A stretch of 21,653 bases of DNA, from IMG/VR virus record IMGVR_UViG_3300021442_000223, positions 1-21,653 of that record, one strand, 5' to 3'. Source of the DNA: a virus. Both the position numbers and the translations under genes were made by a program. Shown in pieces: positions 1 through 6,731 of the stretch; position 1 is the first letter of the stretch; every line of letters begins with the position of its first letter. The notes under the pieces are model-generated. The model ran no database searches and had not been told where the DNA came from. It saw only the letters and a list, made by a program, of their open reading frames with translations.

Positions 1-825
1 TGCTTTGATCTACCTGATAGAAATTGGCATAAAGGTTTTGGAGTTTTTGACTTCCAAGGCTGTGCTCCAGAAGATATAGCGGCTAGTGCTCAGTTTGAAG
101 TTGAAAATCGAATCCATGCTATAATGTTAAAAGCTAGAGAGTATGGATCAAACATTTGTTATGGAGGTGGAGTTGCACTCAACTGCGTAGCTAATAGTAA
201 AGTATTACCTAGACTCTTTAATAAGATTTGGATATTTCCAAATCCTGGTGATGGAGGGAGTAGTTTAGGGGCTGCGTTAGGTTATATATGTCGCCAAGTA
301 GAATTTAAAGATTGCTTTCTAGGACACAATATAGAAGGAGTATTAAATCCTAAAACCGTAGTTGATACTCTAATAGCAAATAAAGTAGTAGGAGTTGCTA
401 ATGGTAGGGCAGAGTTCGGACCGAGAGCCTTAGGGAATCGTAGTTTACTTGGAGACCCCCGATATAATATTAAAGGCAAAGTTAATAAGATTAAGCGAAG
501 ACAAAAGTTTAGACCCTTTGCCCCTGCAATTCTTGAGGAGTACGCAAATATGTATTTTGATGGAGAAAAGAACGAGTATATGCAGTTCGTTTCTCGAGCA
601 AGACACGACCACAAATCAGTAACACACGTTGATGGAACCGCTAGAGTTCAAGTTGTAAAGGAAGATAGTAGTTCTATTTTGAGAAAAATTCTAGAAGAGT
701 TTTATAATAGAACAGGTTGCCCTATGTTACTAAATACAAGTTTAAATATAAAGGGGAAACCTATGGTTAATACTAGAAAGGATGGTAAAGCATTTGAAAA
801 GTTATATGGAGTAAAAGTATTTTGA
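1..825 (+). CDS. Carbamoyltransferase, NodU/CmcH family (C-terminal part, cut by left edge)
   Basis: The reading frame is open from base 1 and ends with TGA at 823-825, giving the last 274 residues; the true start is outside the window. Family signatures seen are a GGVALNC block, a DGGSSLGAALG block, GRAEFGPRALGNRS, the RQKFRPFAPAI block and NTSLNIKGKPMV near the C-terminus. These match the C-terminal part of O-carbamoyltransferases such as NodU, CmcH and TobZ, which move a carbamoyl group from carbamoyl phosphate, via carbamoyl-adenylate, to a hydroxyl. The acceptor cannot be read from the sequence. In phages, relatives have been reported to carbamoylate 5-hydroxymethylcytosine in DNA; others act on sugars or antibiotics. 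The stop overlaps the TTG start of the next gene by 4 nt. Family assignment is secure; substrate is open. Confidence 0.93.
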   Translation, partial: CFDLPDRNWHKGFGVFDFQGCAPEDIAASAQFEVENRIHAIMLKAREYGSNICYGGGVALNCVANSKVLPRLFNKIWIFPNPGDGGSSLGAALGYICRQVEFKDCFLGHNIEGVLNPKTVVDTLIANKVVGVANGRAEFGPRALGNRSLLGDPRYNIKGKVNKIKRRQKFRPFAPAILEEYANMYFDGEKNEYMQFVSRARHDHKSVTHVDGTARVQVVKEDSSSILRKILEEFYNRTGCPMLLNTSLNIKGKPMVNTRKDGKAFEKLYGVKVF

Positions 826-1604
826 TTTATTTTAATGGATGTAGCTTCACTAACGGATATGAATTAGAGGATAAATTTAACAAGAGATTCTCAAATCTAG
901 TTGTGAAACACTTTAATACAGAAGAATTTAATGACGCTAAGGTAGGCGGATCCAATGATAGAATATGGAGAACTACTATGAATCATTGTTTGAATCATAA
1001 GTATGAAGCTGTAATTATAATGTGGACGGGTGCTAATAGAATGGAGTACTTACAAACAGGAACTAACATCTCAGGTAATACCAACCTGCCACAAAAAGCT
1101 ATTAGTGGTCCAAGATGGAGAGCAACTAACTGGGAAAGAGATTCAACAAATATAGAAAAATCTAATCTCTATAAACACCCAGATCAATTACATCAACATT
1201 GGTTAATTACTAATGGATTTATGAAACAAGTAAGAAACAGAGAGTATAATATAAAATATAGTATATCTTATATGCTCTCAACAAAATACTTTCTAGAATC
1301 ATTAGGTATTCCTTATCTATTTTATACATATTCGAGTGGGCAATATAGACCCTTCTTGTATTTGCTAGATGAGGACTACTTAGAAGCGGCAAACAATTAT
1401 TGGAAGTCGGAAGAATTAAGTAAAAAACAAATACTAAAAGAATTACCATGTTTACTAGAAGATGGTTTTTATGATAGAACAAAAAAGGCAGGTCTCCCTA
1501 TCGGGAAAAAAGATCACCCCTTAGCAGGAGCACACCGCTTAATGGCGGACGTAATGATTAAAGACCTAGAGAGAAAATATGAAAACATTAAGAAAAATAA
1601 TTAA
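822..1604 (+). CDS. SGNH/GDSL-hydrolase-like protein
   Basis: 260 residues starting at TTG 822, which overlaps the preceding TGA in a TTGA junction; starting there puts the family-typical hydrophobic strand and block I (NGCSFTNG, residues 5-12, candidate Ser8) at the very N-terminus. A GGSND stretch (42-46) could supply the block II Gly, MWTGANR (67-73) resembles block III, and DHPLAGAH (231-238) resembles the His-containing block V. SGNH hydrolases cleave or transfer esters, often acetyl groups on glycans, and some relatives act on sulfated or acylated substrates. Its tight coupling to the carbamoyltransferase suggests a common modification pathway, which is inference. The Asp-His spacing of block V is not canonical, so catalysis is not certain. 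Confidence 0.7.
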   Translation: MIYFNGCSFTNGYELEDKFNKRFSNLVVKHFNTEEFNDAKVGGSNDRIWRTTMNHCLNHKYEAVIIMWTGANRMEYLQTGTNISGNTNLPQKAISGPRWRATNWERDSTNIEKSNLYKHPDQLHQHWLITNGFMKQVRNREYNIKYSISYMLSTKYFLESLGIPYLFYTYSSGQYRPFLYLLDEDYLEAANNYWKSEELSKKQILKELPCLLEDGFYDRTKKAGLPIGKKDHPLAGAHRLMADVMIKDLERKYENIKKNN

Positions 1605-1704
1605 AAAAATTAGAATATGGTACTTCGAGTGGAAACTTCGAAGAACATATAAAGAAGACACCTATGTCTATGAAGACGAAGAAAAATTTGAGCCTGAAAA
1701 ATAG
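1579..1704 (+). CDS. Small basic hypothetical protein (41 aa)
   Basis: ATG at 1579 opens a 41-codon frame ending TAG 1702-1704, overlapping the end of the SGNH-like gene by 26 nt. A purine-rich stretch (AGAGAG) lies just upstream. The N-terminal half is lysine/arginine-rich and aromatic (KTLRKIIKKIRIWYFEWKLRR) and could form an amphipathic helix; the C-terminal half is acidic (YEDEEKFEPEK). Nothing identifies a function. It fills the space up to promoter P1, and its charge asymmetry and overlap make it more likely to be real than random, but evidence is thin. Confidence 0.5.
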   Translation: MKTLRKIIKKIRIWYFEWKLRRTYKEDTYVYEDEEKFEPEK

Positions 1705-1726
1705 GTACATTTACATCAAAAAGTTC

Positions 1727-1755
1727 TTGACACGCGGTGAAATTTTTAGTATAAT
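1727..1755 (+). promoter_or_regulatory. Promoter P1, consensus sigma-70 type
   Basis: TTGACA at 1727-1732, a 17-nt spacer, then TATAAT at 1750-1755. Both boxes are perfect matches to the bacterial housekeeping consensus and lie in a gap between genes. The predicted start of transcription is about 1761-1763, only a few bases before the ATG at 1767. It probably drives the ligase-B to ParB-like block. The flanking bases (TTC before -35, AGTATAATATA around -10) are shared with P2. Confidence 0.9.
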
Positions 1756-1766
1756 ATACAATATAA

Positions 1767-2546
1767 ATGAAAAAGAATGAGAAATCACGAATGGAACAAA
1801 TTTTAGCCCCAACGAACTGTCCTTCCTGTGAAGGCGAATTGAAGTTTATTAACGAACTACTCTATTGCTTTGACAAGATGTGTCCAGCTCAATGGGACAA
1901 GAAAATGGAACATTTTTCAAGTTCTTTGAAAATAAAGGGGTTAGGCCCTGCAACTATTAAAAAGTTGGAAATCCTAGACTATCCAGAACTGTATGAGCTC
2001 ACTGTCGGGGAAATTACCGTCAGACTGGGCTCAGAGAAAATGGCGAAGAAGTTGGCACTCGAGATTGTTAATTCATGTAAAGTCGATTTGCAAACGTTAT
2101 TACCCGCTTTTTCTATTCCGCTTTTTGGTCGATCAGCTTCTCAGAAATTATGCGAAAGAATTACCTCTATCGAAGAAGTAACCGAAGCAAGCTGTACTGA
2201 AGCAGGTATCGGTCCGAAAGCAACAGCTAACCTAATGGCTTGGTTAGAAACAGAGTTTTACCCAAACAGGTACAATGACTTACTCCCTTTTAGTTTCAAA
2301 TCTAAAAGAGTTGTAAAACGAGATATAATCGGAGTTGTTTGTATTAGTGGCAGACTCAAAAGTTTCCCTAGCAAAGCTCATGCTACAAAGGTTCTGGAGA
2401 ACCACGGCTACGCCGTAAAAACCAGTCTGACTAAAGACTGCACTCATTTAATAAATGAAAGTGGAATAGAGTCAGCCAAAACGCAGACTGCTCGGGATCG
2501 AGGAGTCATAATTATAACAAATCTAAACGATTTATTTGGAGAATAA
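1767..2546 (+). CDS. NAD-dependent DNA ligase, C-terminal subunit (LigB-type: Zn finger, HhH, BRCT)
   Basis: 259 residues without the adenylation or OB core of LigA. A C4 zinc finger (C18, C21, C34, C39, followed by PAQ as in LigA) is followed by helix-hairpin-helix repeats (KGLGPATIKKL at about 55-65, then further HhH-like segments to about 170) and a C-terminal BRCT domain (about 184-259). This is the C-terminal half of a bacterial NAD+ ligase encoded as a separate gene, as in T5-like phages, where ligase is split into A and B subunits. The A subunit with the catalytic lysine is not in the window. First gene after P1. ATG 1767 would give a leader of only about 4-6 nt; ATG 1791 (residue 9) is the alternative and has a weak GAGA-type ribosome site. 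The domain call is firm; function as a ligase half is inferred. Confidence 0.85.
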   Translation: MKKNEKSRMEQILAPTNCPSCEGELKFINELLYCFDKMCPAQWDKKMEHFSSSLKIKGLGPATIKKLEILDYPELYELTVGEITVRLGSEKMAKKLALEIVNSCKVDLQTLLPAFSIPLFGRSASQKLCERITSIEEVTEASCTEAGIGPKATANLMAWLETEFYPNRYNDLLPFSFKSKRVVKRDIIGVVCISGRLKSFPSKAHATKVLENHGYAVKTSLTKDCTHLINESGIESAKTQTARDRGVIIITNLNDLFGE

Positions 2547-2547
2547 A

Positions 2548-3270
2548 ATGGCATTACCTAAATGGACAGACGAAAGAACCGCATCATTGGAATCTTTTGT
2601 TGGTGCTGAAACCCCTGTTTCCCAAGCTACTGTGGCAGAAGCCGCAGGCGAACTTGAAACTTCTGTAAGAAGCGTAAGTTCTAAACTTAGGAAAATGGGA
2701 TATGATGTAGAGTTAGCTTCTAGCTCTAATACAAAGTCTTTCACAGACGAACAAGAAGCAACACTTTCAGCTTTCGTAACTGACAATTCTAGTCAGTACA
2801 CATACGCTGAAATCGCCTCCAACTTTGAAGGCGGGCACTTTAGTGCAAAATCAATACAAGGAAAAATCCTTTCTATGCAACTTACTGAGCACGTTAAACC
2901 TGCTCCTAAAGTTGAATCAGTTAAAACTTATACTGAAGCAGAAGAAGGAACTTTTGTTGGTATGGTTAACGATGGCGCGTTCATCGAAGCTATAGCTGAT
3001 ACTCTTGGCAAGAGTGTAAACTCTGTCAGAGGAAAAGCACTTTCTTTACTTAGAGCTGGCGAAATTAACGCTATCCCTAAGCAGGAAGTTACCAAAGGAT
3101 CTGGTAAAGCAGACCCATTGGCTGACGTAGAAATCGACGGCATGACTGTCGAAGAAATTGCTGATCAAATCGGCAAAACTGTAAGAGGTGTCAAAACTAT
3201 GCTCACGAGGCGTGGTCTTGTATGTGCTGATTACGACGGAAGCGCAAGAAAAGAACGAGTTCAATCTTAA
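2548..3270 (+). CDS. Myb/SANT-like repeat DNA-binding protein (possible T5 D5 analogue)
   Basis: 240 residues; ATG 2548 is chosen because GGAG lies at 2538-2541 and the stop of the ligase gene (2544-2546) is immediately upstream. Three tandem repeats each begin with an aromatic-Thr-acidic motif (KWTDERTASLESFV from residue 5, SFTDEQEATLSAFV from 64, TYTEAEEGTFVGMV from 127) and end in a helix of the type SVRSVSSKLRKMG or SVNSVRGKALSLL. A fourth degenerate unit (GMTVEEIADQIGKTVRGVKTML, 198-219) shows the same recognition-like helix. This looks like a string of helix-turn-helix/Myb-like domains. The position next to ligase and DnaB, and the size, resemble the T5 D5 dsDNA-binding protein needed for replication and late transcription; that link is from memory and not tested. 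Confidence 0.75.
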   Translation: MALPKWTDERTASLESFVGAETPVSQATVAEAAGELETSVRSVSSKLRKMGYDVELASSSNTKSFTDEQEATLSAFVTDNSSQYTYAEIASNFEGGHFSAKSIQGKILSMQLTEHVKPAPKVESVKTYTEAEEGTFVGMVNDGAFIEAIADTLGKSVNSVRGKALSLLRAGEINAIPKQEVTKGSGKADPLADVEIDGMTVEEIADQIGKTVRGVKTMLTRRGLVCADYDGSARKERVQS

Positions 3271-3288
3271 CTTTTTATTGTCAGGAAT

Positions 3289-3314
3289 ACTAGGAGGGGT
3301 TCGCCTCTCCTAGT
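3289..3314 (+). promoter_or_regulatory. Strong RNA hairpin with UUCG loop between the repeat protein and DnaB genes
   Basis: ACTAGGAG (3289-3296) pairs with CTCCTAGT (3307-3314), extended by G-T, G-C and G-C pairs to an 11-bp stem closed on a TTCG tetraloop (3300-3303). No T-run follows on either strand, so it is not a standard intrinsic terminator. It ends 17 nt before the DnaB ATG, just before that gene's GGGAGAG ribosome site. Likely roles are mRNA processing, 3' end stabilisation of the abundant upstream message, or tuning of helicase translation. Confidence 0.75.
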
Positions 3315-3331
3315 TACTCTTGGGAGAGAAT

Positions 3332-4693
3332 ATGGCAGTAGAAAGCGCATTATTAAAACAAGTTTTAGTTACCGAAGATTTCGACACTTGGAATCGACTG
3401 AAACAACATTATCTACCCGAAGGCGAATATCAAAAGCTATGGAAGATAGTGGACAAACACGTCCATAAATTCCATGCTCTCCCAACTTTTGAAGTATTAA
3501 AATTCGAGATTCGGTCTAGAGAATTACAAGAAAAAATATATGCGATAGAAGCTGTCGAAACAGAAGTACCTGCTTATGAACTACTAGAGTATCTGAAGGA
3601 TCAATTCACCCAGAGTGAGATACTAAGGCGAATGGAAACCTATTTAGATGATACGATAAGTATAGCAGATGCTAAAGAAAATATTGACTACCTACAAGAA
3701 ATTGTAGTGCAAGTTCAAGACAGAGTTGATACAGCGATTGATAGTGACGATATGGATACTATTGAATTGTTTGACTCTGAAGAAGATTTAGGAAAATATT
3801 TACCTCTTGGTTTAAATCAAGACTACGATATTTCCTATCAATTCTCTCCCAAAGACTTGGTCGTTGTGGGAGCACAAAGAGGACACGGAAAATCTTTCAC
3901 TTGTTGTAATGTTGCTGTTGAAGCGCAGAAAGCAGGTAGAAGTGTTCTTTATTTTACAATAGAAATGGATTCCAGACCAATTCTACAGAGAATGGCTGCT
4001 ATGGCCACTGGTGTACCACTTGGTAGACTTATAAAGAGAAATCTTTATGAGAAAGAGTGGAACAGAATTGGAGAGTGGTGGGCTGATCGATTTATCGGAG
4101 GAGATGAAATACTATCTAAGTACGCAGTCTATGATGATTTTGATAAGTTCCATTTTGATCTAACTAAAAATTGTGAATTTAAGAAGGAAGCACAGTTAGA
4201 TGTGTTCTACGATCCTGGCTTAACTATGGCTAAAGTTATTAGCACGGTTAGACAGAAGAAAGTAGAGTATCCTGACCTCGGTTTAATAGTCATTGATTAC
4301 TTAAACCAAGTGAAACGCCACAACGCCCCAAGTCGCTCTGGGCAATACGAGTGGACAGAACAAATTGAGATCAGTAAAGCTATGAAACAGCTTGCTCAAG
4401 ATCAAAATTGTCTAGTTCTTTCTGCTTATCAAACCAACCCTAAAGGCGAAGCCCGATTCTCAAGAGGTATTCTTGATGCAGTTGACGCTGCTTTTACGCT
4501 CGAACATTGGGGAAAAGAAGAGAATTGTATTAAGTTCAAATGTGATAAAATGAGAAATGGAGAAATGAAGTCCTTCGTTAGTGAGCTCGATTGGGAGACA
4601 CTAAAGATTGGACCACATACTGCTTTAGATCCTGATGAAAAACAGGAGATGAAGGAAGCTATGTCATCTGGAGAATCTGCTGATGATTTATGA
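3332..4693 (+). CDS. Replicative DNA helicase, DnaB family
   Basis: 453 residues from ATG 3332 with GGGAGAG just upstream. The N-terminal ~110 residues are helical, as in the primase-interacting DnaB domain. The RecA-like C-terminal domain carries Walker A GAQRGHGKS (180-188), the FTIEMD strand (208-213) and Walker B LIVIDY (318-323) followed by LNQVKRH; a SAYQTNP motif follows later. It is the hexameric 5'-3' helicase at the phage fork and would act with the primase at 6732 and polymerase at 8639. The length is close to DnaB. The next gene starts inside its last codons (11-nt overlap). Confidence 0.95.
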   Translation: MAVESALLKQVLVTEDFDTWNRLKQHYLPEGEYQKLWKIVDKHVHKFHALPTFEVLKFEIRSRELQEKIYAIEAVETEVPAYELLEYLKDQFTQSEILRRMETYLDDTISIADAKENIDYLQEIVVQVQDRVDTAIDSDDMDTIELFDSEEDLGKYLPLGLNQDYDISYQFSPKDLVVVGAQRGHGKSFTCCNVAVEAQKAGRSVLYFTIEMDSRPILQRMAAMATGVPLGRLIKRNLYEKEWNRIGEWWADRFIGGDEILSKYAVYDDFDKFHFDLTKNCEFKKEAQLDVFYDPGLTMAKVISTVRQKKVEYPDLGLIVIDYLNQVKRHNAPSRSGQYEWTEQIEISKAMKQLAQDQNCLVLSAYQTNPKGEARFSRGILDAVDAAFTLEHWGKEENCIKFKCDKMRNGEMKSFVSELDWETLKIGPHTALDPDEKQEMKEAMSSGESADDL

Positions 4694-5411
4694 TGTAAAA
4701 GGTATTCCATTTCGAGCAGTCATATTTGAAGTTAGTATGAGGAACTTTCCTACCACCAACTTTAAAGAACTTAACTCAGGACAATATGTACCTATATGGC
4801 TAGAGAGACAGAAGGATAGGATCCATCTGCGCTTATTCACGTTTGTAGAGTCTGTATTAAATCAAGGGTTTCTAGACCCAGTAATAATATGGGGTAACAT
4901 AAAAGAAGGAACAATGAGAATACACCCTGGTGTAAATCAGTTTATTCTATATTCTTTAATTAAAGACCAAATAATCAGTCCTCGTAAAAAGAAGTATGAT
5001 TTAAATGGTTGGGTAGTAGACTTTAATTGTAATCATAGGGACGAGTATCAAGGAATATTTAAAGATATTAAACCCTTAGAAAGAAATGAAGATGGAAACA
5101 ATAATATGATTTGGAAAGTAGATCATAGAACAACACCAGACGGAGAAGATCAGTATGAATTCTCTCCTTCAGGACGTAAGCATATGGGTAACATATACTA
5201 TAAAGGGACTGAAGATAGATGGAATTATAAGCAAGAAGCTCATAAAGGTTTTGGGTGCTGGTACGAGGGGAAGAAGTTCTACGATATTGGAGGGAATGAT
5301 CCTATCCAGTATGAAATTAAAAAAATTGCGGGGGTCTATCAGTTGTTTTTAGAACACTTCTTTGATTGGAACCCTGATATCTGGCAGGAGAAACATTATG
5401 AAAGCAGGTAA
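4683..5411 (+). CDS. ParB-like-fold hypothetical protein
   Basis: 242 residues from ATG 4683, overlapping the helicase gene by 11 nt. Residues 62-89 contain GFLDPVIIW followed by MRIHPGVNQFIL. This arrangement (a search for a position, then PViv, then a G-x-x-R/Q-like helix) is that of the ParB/Srx-like nuclease fold N-terminal domain, although the usual Arg is Asn-Gln here. The remainder (YDLNGWVVDFNC, WKVDHRTTP, then an aromatic-rich tail) is not recognised. A second ParB-like gene lies at 6100. Function unknown; fold assignment is moderate to weak. Confidence 0.6.
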   Translation: MIYDVKGIPFRAVIFEVSMRNFPTTNFKELNSGQYVPIWLERQKDRIHLRLFTFVESVLNQGFLDPVIIWGNIKEGTMRIHPGVNQFILYSLIKDQIISPRKKKYDLNGWVVDFNCNHRDEYQGIFKDIKPLERNEDGNNNMIWKVDHRTTPDGEDQYEFSPSGRKHMGNIYYKGTEDRWNYKQEAHKGFGCWYEGKKFYDIGGNDPIQYEIKKIAGVYQLFLEHFFDWNPDIWQEKHYESR

Positions 5412-5883
5412 AATATGGGGACAAACAGAACTAATCCATGCAAATGGAGTTTTAGAGTTCCACCGCATAGAGTATAAAGCGGGATACAAATGCTCAGAAC
5501 ATGAACATCAATTTAAATGGAACGGCTTCTTTGTAGAGAGTGGTAAAATGATAGTTCGAGTTTGGCAAAATGATTATGACTTAGTAGATGAAACATTACT
5601 ACTTCCAGGCGACTTTACACAAGTTAAGCCTGGTTGCGTACACCAATTTGAAGGTGTAGAAGATGGTGTTGCATTCGAATTATACTGGGCTGAATTTAAT
5701 CATTTGGATATTAAACGAAGATCTGTAGGAAGAACTGTTTCTATGGATGAGTACGAAGATAATCCTTCTGACATAGACCGAGATTATGAAACCGATCCTA
5801 TGAAAAGAATACTTGATGAAGTAGAAAAAGAAGCTGAAGAAATGCACGGCTCTATTCTTGGAACAGGAAGCATACTCAGATGA
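5398..5883 (+). CDS. Cupin-domain protein
   Basis: 161 residues from ATG 5398, preceded by AGGAG about 9 nt upstream and overlapping the previous gene by 14 nt. Cupin motif 1 is visible as G29...H35-E-H37 followed by FFVESGKM (E47), and motif 2 as G71...P78-G79-x2-H82. These residues bind a divalent metal in related proteins. The C-terminal 55 residues are acidic and probably helical (DEYEDNPSDIDRDYETD, ILDEVEKEAEEMH), outside the cupin barrel. Single-domain cupins serve as isomerases, dioxygenases or sugar-binding proteins; the reaction here cannot be named. It sits between two ParB-like genes in the replication region. Confidence 0.8.
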   Translation: MKAGKIWGQTELIHANGVLEFHRIEYKAGYKCSEHEHQFKWNGFFVESGKMIVRVWQNDYDLVDETLLLPGDFTQVKPGCVHQFEGVEDGVAFELYWAEFNHLDIKRRSVGRTVSMDEYEDNPSDIDRDYETDPMKRILDEVEKEAEEMHGSILGTGSILR

Positions 5884-6110
5884 AAATTAAACCAATATCA
5901 AAAGTAAATCCAGTAGCAAAACACAGCAGAAATAAGTCTGGGGCAGGCACACATAAGTCTAAAAAAGACTATGATAGGAAAGTAGGAAAAGAAGAACTAA
6001 TAGATTTATTAAGACAACAACAAGAAGCAACCCGTGGTCCAGGTGACTGGATGAGGCTAGAAGAAGAAATACAGTCCTTATTGGACGCAGAGGACGAAGA
6101 TGGCAAATGA
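5880..6110 (+). CDS. Small conserved phage protein with NPVAKH motif
   Basis: 76 residues; its ATG overlaps the cupin stop (ATGA at 5880). The N-terminal part is very basic (KVNPVAKHSRNKSGAGTHKSKKDYDRK, residues 8-34) and the C-terminal part is acidic and helical, ending DAEDEDGK. The NPVAKH...H+SKKDY+RK pattern recurs, as I recall, in short uncharacterised proteins of many large phages. The basic head suggests nucleic-acid contact, but no role is known. The next gene overlaps it by 11 nt. Confidence 0.72.
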   Translation: MKIKPISKVNPVAKHSRNKSGAGTHKSKKDYDRKVGKEELIDLLRQQQEATRGPGDWMRLEEEIQSLLDAEDEDGK

Positions 6111-6690
6111 CAGAATAAGCAGAGCAACAGCAGAGTTAGTACCTATGCCCCCTCATACTTGGTATGTGCGCTCTATAAATTGGTTGCTAGAACAACCCAA
6201 AGTAAAAGAGAATATAAAATCTGTTCCTTTGAATCAAAAACTTTGTGATAGTTTATACGATCATGGAATGAAAAGTCCTGTTTTAGTAATGCCTAACTGG
6301 TACCCAATTGCAGGTAGTCAAAGACTGAGAGCATACGCTGAGATAGTACAAGGACGACCTGATTTAGGAGAACAAGAGATAAGAGTTTGTCGAATAGATA
6401 AAGAGTATTGGCTAGTATGGTATCTATGGGGAGATAAAGATTTTCGAGATACAGCAGTAGCAGTATATTTTCAAATGGTAGAATTGGTATGGAAAAGTAG
6501 ATACTATGAAGATACACATGATCCTAGTGGAAACTTGATGACAGATTTTGAAAAAGAAGGGGATGAACTTGAATGGAACCATAAATCAGAGTTGGGGAAA
6601 GCAAGAATTAAAGCAAAAAGATTGAAGGATCTAATAAAGACACCATTAGAATCCCGTAAAAACAAAGACGGAAAGTCCTCTAAAAAATAG
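6100..6690 (+). CDS. ParB-like nuclease-domain protein
   Basis: 196 residues from ATG 6100. Residues 48-82 read as a ParB N-terminal domain: LCDSLYDHGMKSPVLV, then a strand, then PIAGSQRLRAYAEI, matching the ParB box (G-x-R-R-x-x-A type, here G-S-Q-R-L-R-A). The ParB/RepB/Srx fold binds nucleotides (CTP in chromosomal ParB) and includes phage nucleases and kinases. The C-terminal half has a DKEYWLVWYLWGDKDFRD segment and a lysine-rich tail. No HTH is evident, so centromere-type partition is unlikely. Last gene of the P1 unit; promoter P2 starts 4 nt after its stop. Confidence 0.72.
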   Translation: MANDRISRATAELVPMPPHTWYVRSINWLLEQPKVKENIKSVPLNQKLCDSLYDHGMKSPVLVMPNWYPIAGSQRLRAYAEIVQGRPDLGEQEIRVCRIDKEYWLVWYLWGDKDFRDTAVAVYFQMVELVWKSRYYEDTHDPSGNLMTDFEKEGDELEWNHKSELGKARIKAKRLKDLIKTPLESRKNKDGKSSKK

Positions 6691-6693
6691 TTC

Positions 6694-6722
6694 TTGACAG
6701 AAGGTTAAAAATTTAGTATAAT
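6694..6722 (+). promoter_or_regulatory. Promoter P2, consensus sigma-70 type
   Basis: TTGACA at 6694-6699, a 17-nt spacer, TATAAT at 6717-6722. It lies in the 41-nt gap between the ParB-like gene and primase and shares TTC before the -35 box and AGTATAATATA with P1. The predicted start is near A6727-A6729, 3-5 nt before the primase ATG at 6732, leaving no room for a ribosome-binding site. Confidence 0.9.
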
Positions 6723-6731
6723 ATATAAATA

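Noticed and set aside
1656-1676. Inverted repeat CTTCGA/TCGAAG in the small ORF after the SGNH gene.
   Set aside because: Six-base arms in coding sequence in an AT-rich genome can arise by chance, and no U-tract or gene boundary supports it.
2532-2786. Minus-strand frames, such as the 84-codon one here and others at 282-614, 4429-4710, 14082-14393 and 21305-21568.
   Set aside because: All are antisense to well supported + strand genes and show no domains, so they look like shadows.
3289-3314. Hairpin as an intrinsic terminator.
   Set aside because: No T-run follows on either strand, so it is kept as a regulatory hairpin only.
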